In this document: piece by piece, positions 12,050 through 24,109 of the stretch
How the letters are laid out: each line of letters opens with the position of its first letter
How positions within the stretch are numbered: position 1 is the stretch's first letter
Assembly (NCBI GenBank): GCA_022113835.1
Contig: JAILWY010000001.1
Span: 11,710,501-11,774,500 of the forward strand
DNA length: 64,000 bases
Reading direction: 5' to 3'
From: Atopsyche davidsoni
Taxonomy: Eukaryota; Arthropoda; Insecta; Trichoptera; Hydrobiosidae
Notes under the pieces: model-generated
Told to the model about the DNA's origin: nothing
Seen by the model: only the letters and a program-made list of their open reading frames with translations
The model's database searches: none
Made by a program: the position numbers and the translations under genes

Positions 12050-12310
12050 TTTCAATACTTCGCAAAGCTGAAGTACAACTAGAACGGATCTCAATAGAAG
12101 CAGACGCCGGCCGGACTCAGGACTCTGAAGACTCGGGGTATTTTTCAGGATTCTGGAGCTAGTCAGGCAGATTATTTTAATTGCCATGGCCCGGCGGTCA
12201 ACCACGGGTGAGCTAATGCGGCTAATAACCGTCTTACACTCGGTTGAGCCACAAATATTTCTCCTCGTTCTACCAGAGTCGAGCGCTAACTCAATTTTGA
12301 ATTCATCTTC
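12050..12310. other. GC-richer island, candidate conserved non-coding element
   Basis: Composition is balanced compared with the flanks. A 70-codon minus frame (11993-12205) overlaps part of it but resembles no known protein. The words GCCGGCCGGAC and CCATGGCCCGGCGG make it stand out. Function unknown. Confidence 0.3.
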
Positions 12311-12314
12311 GTTG

Positions 12315-13005
12315 ATTGTGAAATGCGATGCTCAGAGTAATCGTAATATTTGATGTAATTATGAATCTAGCTCATTTATAAAACTCATACCTTGCTTGTT
12401 TCATCTATTTTTAGAAGCTTGGCTGTATATTCTACTCAGTATATAGATGCAATTCTCGAAGATGCACGAAAAGTGAGATTTTGAATATATTTCACGTCTT
12501 CATCAGAAACTAATGATTATTTTATTAACAATGATTATTTTATTAATATTGGATCGTGAATTATCAAACCATAGATGTTATTTAATGATCTGCAATTATC
12601 ATAACCCAGCATCATAAATATATAAATAAACATTAAAAACCTTAAATAATAATAATACCACCATTTCATTTATGTTTCCTATTTTTTAAAAATAAGATGC
12701 AAATATTTTGACAGTAAGCACAATTAAACGTAATAAAAAATGTGCTTATAAGTACGGTGGATAAAATGATTAAAGTCACATGATCTCAATAACTGTAAGA
12801 CGTAAACCTGGTAGCTACTGTGTCACACAATTAAACAAGAAACATTTTAATTATAATCTATTTTACATTTGAATAATAATTTAAATATTTAAATTATGAT
12901 TTTTTTATATCTGAGCAAAGCTAATTTGTTGTCACGTCAATAGATTATTAATGATCGTGACATATATTATTCAAACAAGTTAGGGGAGCTGTGTTTTTGT
13001 GTCAT
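12315..13005. other. AT-rich non-coding DNA
   Basis: I see no gene, repeat or strong motif. Confidence 0.65.
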
Positions 13006-13009
13006 TAAC

Positions 13010-13220
13010 TCGCATGTTCCCCGATTAACGGTCGTTTATTGATTACGCGCGGTCAGTCAGCAGACGATGTTGAAATCAGATTAATGACAGTTTGACAACT
13101 GATTACATATGGTAATGACTTCTTAATGTTTAAATTAATCAAAGCTGCGGTATTAATCAGCCGGGAATCAAACTTGATTGGTGAATGTCGTTAAATATTT
13201 ATTGGATTGTGTGACTCAAT
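13010..13220. promoter_or_regulatory. Candidate island dense in ATTA-type homeodomain cores
   Basis: This segment contains many TTAAT/ATTAA cores, each set in less biased sequence (for example GATTAATGACAG, GTATTAATCAGC and TTAATCAAAGC). Clusters of this kind are seen in homeodomain-bound enhancers, but ATTA is cheap in AT-rich DNA, so confidence is low. Confidence 0.25.
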
Positions 13221-13224
13221 GTAA

Positions 13225-13845
13225 ATCATTCATTAAAGCAAAACAACAAAGACTGCCTCTGTGAAATGTTACGCGTTGTAAGACATACGGTGTTTGAAAA
13301 TAATTTATTTACGTTGAATTAAATAAATGATTTGGTATAGTGACTCCAAACACCTTTTTTTTACTTTAGACATACTCTCTGTTCATTAAGTTCAACAAAA
13401 AAAAGACAGTTATTATTTTTATGTTTTTATGAAACTTGATTATCACATCATATAAATAGGACATTCTTCTCAAAGATCGGATGAACTAATTTCAAGCTTA
13501 CGCCATAAATTTAGTTTTATATAAATGTATGTATTTACAAAAATATTTTTAAATATAATATTCGCCAATAATAGGGAAGTAGTTTCATTTTTACACGTTC
13601 AGCGTACGGAGTATACAAGTAAATATAATATATTGATTTATATTAAGGTGTCATATCTTTTGACATGTTTGGGCATCATGATGAGGGTTGCGTCTGGTCC
13701 AAAATGCTCAAGAAGCTAAATTTATTTTACTTGAAATTTTTAACATTTCCATATATTTTTGACATGAAAAAAATTAAAGCCTTCTGCCGAGATATATTTA
13801 CGATCCGTAAAAAACTTGATTGTTTGTGTGATGTGTGATGATATT
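13225..13845. other. AT-rich non-coding DNA
   Basis: There is no gene. A 64-codon plus frame at 13525-13719 is of random-looking composition. Confidence 0.6.
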
Positions 13846-13849
13846 TTGG

Positions 13850-13925
13850 CTTGTTGTCTCAGTTGTTAGACTGTGGATCCTTGATTGAGAGATCTCCTGC
13901 TCTATTCCCGTGATGGGAAGCAAAT
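13850..13925 (+). repeat. tRNA-derived SINE-like relic
   Basis: TTGTCTCAGTTG (from about 13853) resembles box A. GCTCTATTCCC (about 13899) resembles box B with two differences. The spacing is right for a tRNA-type promoter. The middle does not fold into a tRNA, so a decayed SINE is the likeliest reading. Confidence 0.35.
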
Positions 13926-13929
13926 CACA

Positions 13930-15530
13930 AACTGTTTTTAATGGTCACACGTTTGTTTTAGTTAGGTTGAAGACGATTTTAATTGTCAATACGAATGTTT
14001 ATGAAATAAACAAAATGTAAAAATAATATATTTTATACACTTTTGGTAAATACTGTACGCTGTTAAGCGATTGCAATTTTATAGGTAGCTAATAAAAACA
14101 ACGTATTTTTGCATGTCTTGTCGTTAGTAAGATATATTTCATATTGCTCAATAATCAATCAACGATTTCAAAATCTGTTGGTTGAAAAATATCGACATTA
14201 ATATAATTGTTAGTGGGTACTTTTTATTGAGAAAGCATTCTTGCCATTTAATGAAAATGTTTCTTTTGTACACAAGAAAAATGTTTCGTTTCGAGACTCG
14301 CGACTATCCAAGCAAAATGAGCTTTTGATGTAAACTGCTTTTTAGACCGTGATTAATGGTATTCAAACATTCAACTTTTTTCGGTGACTCGTCGATCGTG
14401 TACAAACATATTCAGACGTGTATATGTATTGAAACCTTCAGTTGTAAAAGTAAATTAATCTGATTACTATAATATGGTGAATATAAAATATATTTTGAGT
14501 TGTTATTTGTCTTCAATAAATGAATAAAATATCTACTTGTAATAATATTTTAGTGATTCGAATATCATTTATATCGCCAGCAATACTAAAAAAATGTTGA
14601 AAATAAAATTCAAGTCGAAAAGACGTCGTCTTGAAGTTTTTAGATAAATGAACACTAAATGAGGTCATCGTAGTTGTGAAATTATTTATGTTTTATATTA
14701 TAGTTATTGCGAACGAATTAAGAATTCAATCATAGTATTATGCATAAGTTATAATGTGCACGTGTGGTTATGTTTGTATTAAGATTTGTTCAATATTTTA
14801 ATATATCTTCGGTTTTGAATATGTATCGTTATCTTGTTTATAACACCCACGATAAAGTAAATTATCATATACACTTTTCTAACCTTCTGGTAATTTTTTT
14901 TCCTTTTATTCATCCACATTGTATCTTCAAAACTACCAGTGATGATCAGCTGTGTCTAAATTAATAGTTTCAAAACTTACTACTATTAATTTAATATATT
15001 ATTCTATTTTTTATATTTATTATTTTAAATACAATAAAATACTTGTGTGATTTTTATTTTAAAAATAGTATTAATCACTGAAACGATTTAGGTCGGCATC
15101 TACGTGTTAGAATTAATATGAAACGCAATCCAGTCTTATAAAAAAAGTTTTGTTTTTCAATTAAAAATATAAGTGTATTTAAATACCAATTTTTTTATTA
15201 TTGATAACTATACATTACATCAGAGTTTTTTTTTAAATATAAAATTTTTATGTAGCGAAATATATATATTTAATTCGTAGTAATTGAGTTTTTTCAAATT
15301 TGTACATAAAACCGAGAATCGGAATTTTACCTTGACAGAGGCGTTACCCTATGCAAATATTTTTTTACAAACAAATTAATAGGTGTTCTCCGGTTACTTG
15401 TTTACTTATTACATAATAGAGAGCAAGGATAATTTATAAAAATGTCGAGTCACAGTTTTTTACCAGTCTGTACAAATATGTATAATCATTGATAAGCCTT
15501 TTTCAATACGGAGTTTTTCAATAAATGGAT
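13930..15530. other. AT-rich non-coding DNA
   Basis: No coding or repeat signal. The 66-codon plus frame at 14764-14964 has no recognisable domain. Confidence 0.65.
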
Positions 15531-15534
15531 TGGG

Positions 15535-16060
15535 ATACCTCACCTACCCCACTTTGTTACGCATGACCTGTTTCCCCAGCCGCACAGCGAAGGCCGCCTT
15601 CATTCACCAAACTGTATTTTCATCTAGGCAACAAAAGAACATACAATATGTAATCAAATACACCCAACAGCCATTAATTGTTGCTAAAATTTAGACTCGC
15701 CTAAATACGCGGGCTTCAAATATCAATCGACGTAATTTATCTCATAGTCAAATGACAACTACAAATTTTGCTTGTGTTGATAGTTGGAAATCAATCACCG
15801 GTGCGGCCGAATCGAGCAATATAAAACTCAAATGGAAATTAATCCTTGATTTCGCTGACTCTCGAGCCTAAATATCACAGGTGAAAGATAAAAAATCTCC
15901 GCTGCGGGCCTATAATGATCGCATTGTGCTCGCTAATGAAAAAACTGCATATCACTGCAGTGCGGAACATTGCACCAATGTCAACGAAGCTATAAATATA
16001 AATCAATTGTGGTTGCAACTCCAACAGCTGTATTGAACAGCTTAAAATAATGCAGGAATT
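15535..16060. promoter_or_regulatory. Candidate conserved non-coding island
   Basis: About 500 bp of balanced composition within AT-rich DNA, and one of the longest such islands here. It contains CAATTGTGGTTGCA near 16007 (Runt/RUNX-type TGTGGTT), several ATCAAT-type cores, and CAGCTG near 16024. Reading frames are broken in all directions, which argues against an exon. I infer regulatory DNA from composition and motif density only. Confidence 0.35.
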
Positions 16061-16064
16061 GATT

Positions 16065-19000
16065 TTGCCAAGCCTTTTAAAATTTACACCTTATTTTATT
16101 TCCTTTGAATTTAAGACCAATTAAAATGCTAACAAGTATGAAATGCAGTTCCTGACGTAAACATGTGTAAAATGTAAAAAAAAATACTCGAGTATTTACG
16201 GATATTGTTTTGTAAAAATAGTTATCATGGGTGGTATAATGCTTGTTAATTTATTTTGTGGTCTAGTAGGTGAAATAACACTTAAAATTTCATGAATTAT
16301 ACTTTATGAAGAAGTTAATGATAATTAAGTATTTTTACATATTTAATTACTCCGAATTTTTTATCAAGAAGGACTTAATGTGAATGGCAGTCAAAATCCT
16401 TAATTAAAGATTTTTGTTACACAGGAAGCATTTAGGGAAAAAACTACTTATGACATCAAAATTTTATATATGCTTCGAATTTAAAGCAATCAAAGATTTA
16501 TCTTATGAAAGATCATTTCAGATCAATGTATACTTTTAATACATCAATACCCTAATAGTTTCGAGTATTTTATTATGTTATTTATATAATAAACTAGATT
16601 TGGTATTGGTTAACGTTTTCTTTTTGACATTTTTGTACAAGCAATGAACATACTTGTTATATTGGTTAATTTATTTATAGAAGGGATATTCTCAACCAGT
16701 TTTAATTTTCATCGTCTAGACAGAGAGACTATCCTCTAATGCACTACTTCAATTATAGTAAATTATAATTAACTGAATCGAGGTGACATCTAATAATATA
16801 ATGAAGCGATAATAATGCGAGGTAGGCTGTCTTAGACATTTGAAGGATTAATATCTTTAGCTTCATGGGACAGGTTCATTTAAATGAATAATTATACAAT
16901 TAAAATAGCTGCACAATATCATTGTACTATTCAGTGCAATAAATTATCATACTATTGTCGTTATAATTTTAATGATTGAGATTAATGCGCAAGGGGGTGG
17001 TTAAAAAAGTTCTTCAAATTACTATTTTCATCGCAATTTATACCAAAATTAAAAATATTCTCTAAACGAATGTTTATTTTAAGACAAATCATACAAATGT
17101 AACTAATTTAACCCGTTCTAGTAAAATAAACAAAAACCTATTTTATTTTTACGGAAAACAAAAACAGATGTTTGATTATTTGATTTAAGATGAAAATATA
17201 GATGCTACTTAAATAGTAGATAAATGTACTTTTTATGTTTCATTTTACTGTGGCATCTTTTCCGATATCCAATGACCGTTCTGTACTCTGGCAAATATGA
17301 GTTTTTTGTCAAAGCCAAATTACGTAATTTAATTATATTTCATCGATTTGCGGACGCAGAATCTGCAAAAAAACGAATGATATTTTATCCATTAGGGAAT
17401 ATTTGATACATTTTGTTGGATTTGAACAAAGAGAATATTGAAATGCTATCAACCTTACGAATGACTGCACATTCGTGGCATGAAAACGAAGATTAATTTC
17501 CTGTGCTAATTTGTTCCAACGTATATTACAAAAAAGAAAAATATGTAAATAAATATGCTGATACATATATAATAATAAGACTAGCCCAGAGTAAACAAAT
17601 ACTTTAAAAATAATATTTTTCCAATCAAAATAATAATAAAATTAAAACTACGATCATATAAAAATAACTCCCCCATATTGTGAAGTAGTAGCAAATATTT
17701 CTAATTGAATACTTGCAAAAATATTATAGTCATCAATTAGTGAACATTCCGGTTGGATAACAAATAACACTTTTAATTGATTCTAAAAAAATAAGATGAC
17801 ATCAATGTTCTTACAATTGAAAGGAAGGACCAATTAATCGCAATTAAACCAAACACTAATGGCTTGTTCAATTATTGAATTGTTTGAGAATTACTCTTAT
17901 AAAAATTAATTAAATGATCTACGACCACCCAGACAATTGATCTGATTTAGATCATTTTGACAGTCAGCACATACTATTATTACGGCAGGACATATTGATT
18001 TGATAAGGTGGGTTTTATTATAGAAAAGTGCCAAGCATATTTTTTGTTAATGGCAATTATTTGTGAGTTATATATAACTGAGTATAAATCACTCTGAAAA
18101 AATTAAACAGCGTTTAAAAATACCTCATACGTTTAATTTATGTTCAATGGACGTATGGTAATTATAAAATCAAAAAGGGTAGCTTGATTTCGATTTATTT
18201 AATATTTAAAAATAAAACAAAACAATCTTGGAGACTTTCAAATGAAATATGAGAGTAGGCAGGTGGTTTAATGGGGTTTTTTGCTCGTTAGAAAATACTT
18301 TTGTTAACTTTTGTTGTGCCTTTTTGAATATATTGTGAGATACTTATCTGTAATATTTAGATTGATTAATGTGCGTGACCTTGGTGCCTGCTCCTTGCTT
18401 AAACATTACCGACTATTATAATAAAACCATAAATATTTTAAATTGATAGCTTCGATTAAATTTTATAGATCAGTAAATTGGGATAAAGAATAATGTTGTT
18501 ATTAGAAGCTTATACTATACGGCTTCTACATATCTAGATAATAAATTGAGATATAAAAAGCTTTGGTACTAATGGTAGTTGTGAAATTGAAAAAAATATT
18601 CCTAGCATTGGAATCTTAAATAGACCATTTAGTGCTCGTAAGAATCATTTGCCAATAAATACAGCAAAAATCATGCAGTATAGTTACTTATAAAAAATGT
18701 AAAATATTGATATTCTGTGGTTCAAACAACACCCAAAAAGTATTTACTTAATGATATATAGAGTTTGGTTGTTTGAAAAATATATAGATGTGCAAATTAC
18801 ATGTTATATTTTTTCCTTATACCTTATAACAAATAGGTATAATCAAATATTATCGATAGTTATAATATAAATTGACTCTTCGAATGAATAAAGTATTCAT
18901 TATTTACTCTTTCTTAAAACGAATTTTTAATTTCACAGAAAAAAGCATGTGCTTTTGCAACGTAATGTGTTACATATTTCTTGTAAATCGATATATCATT

Positions 19001-20980
19001 TAAACTACAACGCAATATAATCTATTACTAAATGAAAGAATATATTTATAATGAAATTGTAGCGTATGCGTAACGTTTTAGAATTGCCAAATGGCTAAAA
19101 AGCTTATTAGATACACTACCCATTGCAATAGCGTAATTTTCTCCATTTAGCTGATACCATTATTATAATTTGTAACGTTCACACTCACGTAAAAATTAAA
19201 AAAGTAACTTTTGCCAACGCTCACTACGAAATTAATATATTTTTTTTATCTATAATGATTCATTCACAATCTAGTAATATATTATATAATATTGCAATGT
19301 ATAATTTAAAGGCGAATTCATATTATTTTCTTTATAAATGTAATGGTTATTTGAAATACAATAATGTGTGAAAGGAAAGTGTGTTAAGATTTATGACAAG
19401 TACATCAATATTATTGTTTGTACTTCAATATCATGTCAATGAAGTGACGACACTCAATAAGGTTTATCAAAAGGGTGAGAACAAAAGTCATTTTGTATCA
19501 GTATAATGCAACATTTCTTAGTCATAGGTTCTATTTCTTTATGCTTTTACTTCGATTTACATTTTGTTTGATTTTAATCCATTTATTTTACTGACCACTC
19601 TGTAAAATAATTTTCAGAATATCTAGGCTATGATATTATCGTAACAAGGTAGGTTGAAAAATCAGGAATACAAAACATTGGTTTATAAACTGCTATGTAT
19701 AATAATGATAAATATAGTACATATGCTGTAGTAAAACCAAGACGTTTCAATATGCCGGAATTTTTCTTTTTAAAAGATGTATGTAACTAACTAATAAAGA
19801 TATTACATGAGGATTGATTTTCTTTTCGTATATCTATCACGCTTCAACTTTCGCTGTCCACGACTTTTGTCAAGCCAAGCCCTTTTAGAATATTCAGGCT
19901 TGTCTGACATTCACGACATAATTATTTTTACAATTCAACACCTCTTTCCGGTCCGTTTATGGAATGCTTTTAGATGGCATCGATAGCATTTTTTATACAT
20001 ACCGTGAGACCTTTTGCTGTTGTCAAGCTCAAAGTATTTTTTTTAGTATACGGTAGTGAGACAACAGGATACCTATATTGTCAAGATATGTACAAGTACA
20101 CAATTGGTCGATAGCTACTTAGGTCGTATTTTGTTTTTATCTATTTTGGTACTACCTCAGCTACGATAATAATCTCGTACATAATGCAGAAACAAATATT
20201 TGTGATTCGAATGTAAAAAAAATACGACAAAAACTTAATTAATCATTTAAATGTATCAGCTACTGACAAATGAAACAAATTGTTAGACAGAAGAACACAT
20301 AAAAAATTTACAAATCAGATTTTTAGTCTTGTACTAGCTGATAAAATATTTAAAATGTACAACTTTAGTATCAAAGTATTTACTTTCATACATCCTGTTG
20401 ATTTATTTTAACACTTTTAAAAATTAACCTTGCAAAGTCTCTAAGTCAAAAGATGCATCAATGATCATGAAGCTTAATATTTTTTACTGATTGATTTACA
20501 TCAATAAAAATGATGATAAATTGGAAAAAATGTTTTATTTTCATTAAAAAATTTATTATTATCTTATAGCTGGCTAACAAGAAACACAACAAACCTAAAA
20601 GGTTTTTAAGGTAACTCAAAAAAAAATTCAGACGTGGCAAAATAAAAAAATTAGTTTGATAATTTTTTTTTGAAATGACTTTTTAAAGACAGTAAAGACA
20701 CACTCAACGGAGGTCTCTGGTTTAAATGATGTCTTTAATTTTAATCCAAAAACTCTATGAAACATAAGCTTTTAAGTAAAACCTAAAATATATTTATTCC
20801 ACAGCAAATAGCTTAAAGTTACCAGGATTTAAAAAAAACGTGCAGACTAACAGTAATAAAAAGAGAGATGGCATTATATTGCACAGTGGTTATTACGAGA
20901 AATCTTTGATTAACTGTCAAGGCGGTGAATTACAATACTTTCATCTACACATAACATTTATGAGCTAATCATGACTATGA
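16065..20980. other. AT-rich non-coding desert
   Basis: Almost 5 kb with no gene. Small items only: a perfect 8-bp inverted repeat around AAG at 18883-18901, and a 7-bp inverted pair TAGAAGC/GCTTCTA near 18504-18530. Short frames at 17224-17406, 17333-17566 and 20458-20640 look like chance. Confidence 0.65.
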
Positions 20981-20984
20981 GTAT

Positions 20985-21165
20985 GACCACGTAAGTTACG
21001 TTGGGTGCCTGGCATTATTGCTGGTGCGTTCCGGACCTTTGGTTATACAACTGCGGCCACAAATACCAAATAAACCTCACAGCAACTGAGTTTTGATCTA
21101 CATAATTCGATTAAACTGAGTCATTGTCACAGATCGCTTCCGCGTGCCAAGACAGGCTATTGTTT
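20985..21165. other. GC-richer island, candidate conserved non-coding element
   Basis: A short island of balanced composition around GTTGGGTGCCTGGCATTATT and TTCCGGACC. Two overlapping frames just downstream (21144-21395 plus and 21200-21424 minus) cover the same DNA on both strands, which is typical of non-coding sequence lacking stops by chance. Confidence 0.3.
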
Positions 21166-21169
21166 TGCT

Positions 21170-22320
21170 CTCATTTGCGTTATTTTTTATTTTCAATCAT
21201 TACCATCCAATATTTTGTTCTATCGTTGCAGCCAAGGACGTTTTTGTTTTCATAGTACATAAAATGACTTGTTCACATATATTAACAAATAATTTGCAAT
21301 CATTCGAATGTACTGTAGAGGCCGGGTTGCGTGAAATGTGCTTCCTTCTTCGCAATATCACCGACTCGCCTATCGTTCGTATGCAATACCGATAATATTT
21401 TTTACATGGTAAATTGTATTTCAATTAGGAAACATTATAGTTTTTGTGAATCCAGAATTGAGAATCCGCATACCAGCAGTACTACAAATATCAATAACGG
21501 CTTATTTATGGTTTTTTATTCATATAAATTATCGGCGCGAGGTGAACAGTTAATATTCGCTCACCACTTGCAAATTTCTAGGTCAAAAATAAGGTGAAAA
21601 TAATTATGCATGTCATAGATAAAGCTTTCATGATATTACGACGGGAATATAAAAAAAAATTAATGTTTAAATGAGTTGTAACTTTTACATATAATATATA
21701 GTCATATCAGATTTTTATTCTATCGTGTTTATGCTCATTTTATAGGTATATATTTTTAAATTGCAAGGTCGGATATCACTTTTTTCTCTAATTTAACTAG
21801 AAATTAGATCGTTTATCACCTGATCACAGTTTCTGATCGAAAGGTCGTGCATAGAATAACAAATTGATCCTCTTTGATTTGCATGGACAAAACATTCCTT
21901 TGGATACAAAAAAAAATTAATGCTATATATAATCAGTAATGAACATCAATTTTTTTCAATGGCTAGACATATATATTTTTTTATTAAAAATACTTACTAC
22001 AGGAAACTTTGTGTTATTAATAATATTTTAAGCATGATATCAACATAGGTTTGCATTCAACCTTGGTAAAAAAAACCAATGAATGTAATGATAATAATTT
22101 TTCGCGTTGCTGCTCGAATTTATTTACTTTATTAAAAAAAAACCTCACGTCTTCGATATCAGCGCATACTTACATGTGATAATGTAGGTGTCTCGACAAG
22201 TAGTCACTTCGTTGTTTTCTCATTTATTACTTGGAAACTCATAATTACAATTTTTTCACGACTGCATGCGTAGACGTGGCACTATTAAACCATATACCTG
22301 TAATTTATTGTTCTGCAAAA
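21170..22320. other. AT-rich non-coding DNA
   Basis: The overlapping short frames at 21144-21597 show no domains. Nothing else is seen. Confidence 0.6.
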
Positions 22321-22324
22321 AGAG

Positions 22325-22395
22325 TTCGGTGGTTATCGAACTAGTGACCTTAAAACTCGAAGGCCACTACTCAAATCCTTCCGGAGGCGAATTCC
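22325..22395 (-). repeat. tRNA-derived SINE-like relic
   Basis: On the minus strand TGAGTAGTGG (22373-22364) is a good box A, and AGTTCGATAACC (22342-22331) is close to box B. The two are about 30 nt apart, as in tRNA genes. No full cloverleaf forms. Probably a SINE head. Confidence 0.4.
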
Positions 22396-22399
22396 TCCA

Positions 22400-23980
22400 G
22401 TTGGCACAGCCCATTTTTGTAGATATTTAAATGATTTGTAGGTATGGTTTTATTTGCCGAGAGAAAAATTGCATGTCTTATTGTTATTATGTAAGTATGG
22501 TAATTGATAAGCGCCTCCACTTATTCAAATATTTCGTATGACGTGATTTGGTTAGTGTTTTTATCTCTTGATGCTTTATGAGCGTTTAATGTATGACAGG
22601 CTACCTGCGATCTGTGCTCCGATATCTAGAATGATGACTGACCGACTGGCCATGGATGAAAAGATATATTGATTCGGAATTATTACTTAAACGTTGGAAT
22701 TGATAATAAAACCGTCAAAGTTAGTTCGTACGACGCATTCGACATTGAGGCAAAACATTTAATTTACTTCATCATAAGTTATTGCATTTTAAATTCATAC
22801 GTGCTCAGCTGCGAGAGCAGGCAATATAAATTAATTTTTTGAAAGAATGCGGATAATAAGATTAACATTTAAGTAATATTCATTATAAATCTTTCATATT
22901 ATTCGCTTAAGTATAAAAATGCATTCTGATCATAATCATGTCGATTATTATCAATAAGCTGATGGACGAAGGTCTCTCTTGGATTTTGTTTTCCGCTACG
23001 GTTTTAACATTCAAATTGTAAAAAAAAAAATATATATATATGACTCTAAGCCAACATTTTATTATTGGATTTGTATGATTTTGAGAAATAGTAAGCAGTG
23101 TTTTAAAAAAAGAGTCCAAGTAACACATTTAATAGCGTTCAGCTAACAGTCGTTTTTGTTAATTATCAGCAGTCTGTAGTGTTAACCACTAATCACATAA
23201 AGCTCCAATCCTAACCGTACAAAAACACGCTAAAATAAACATTATTTTTTATTCAATTAGATTAAGTAAGTAAATTAAGTTTATTTTATAAGTGTAGATA
23301 ATAATACAGATTAATTATTTATTTGCCCACATGTATGTGTTGCTCGAAGAAGCAAACATCATACGGAAAAGTAATTAACATTGCTGGATGTTATTATATT
23401 TGATTGTTTCTGGATGTTAAAGTTGGTAATTAACTAATGGGAATAAGTGTCCATAAATTTTAGACGAATGTATAATTTTACAATCTCAGGTTTGCAATTT
23501 AATGCAAGGCATGTAGGTGTAGGTGATTTTGCCGGGTAGCATAATGCAGAAGTAAGAACAAATGTGGTCTTAAAATGAGATATTTATGATAGTGAAACCA
23601 TTATAAGTCACGAGTTGACCTGGTCACAAATAACAATGTTAATTGCAAAACCATTAGTAACTCGAATCAGCTTCTCAGACTCCTTTAGTCTTTGTCGACT
23701 TGGAACAGTCCCTCAGAGAACGCAATATTCTTTACATGCTTTATATCATGCTAACTTGCACTAACTACTATGAGCTACAGGGGCGTAGGTTATAGCTAAA
23801 AAAGCCTTAATTTTTATTCGAAATAATCAATGTTTGTTTTGGCTTAAAGTAGTTATAAGTATTAAGTAAATAACTAAAAAAAGTTTTTTTATTTATTTGA
23901 ATTGTGTATATGTTATAAAAAAAATATTTGTTTATAAACAATTATTATTTTGAGATTATTGCTGTTGCGCGTTGTTTTTC
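22400..23980. other. AT-rich non-coding DNA
   Basis: There is no gene. A TA run lies at about 23030-23040. Confidence 0.65.
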
Positions 23981-23982
23981 CG

Positions 23983-24109
23983 GTGTATAAAACCCACTCT
24001 TTTTTCACTCTCAATTATTAAAGATGACATCTGCAGACTGAATCAAAACGTTAGAAAATATAAAGATAAAACCAATTTGGCGTAAAGTTTCAAAGCAGTT
24101 GTGTATAAA
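23983..24109 (+). repeat. Possible fourth hammerhead-like repeat (weak)
   Basis: GATGACATCTGCAGACTG followed by AAAACGTT echoes the layout GATGA, stem, GAAAC seen in the three better elements at 44.9, 47.9 and 50.8 kb. The region lies between two copies of GTGTATAAA (23983-23991 and 24101-24109). The stem is imperfect, the G of GAAAC is A, and no inverted arms are seen. This may be a relic of a related element or chance. Confidence 0.25.

Noticed and set aside
21144..21597. Overlapping frames of 74-88 codons on both strands
   Set aside because: Both strands open over the same bases and no motif; not credible as genes.
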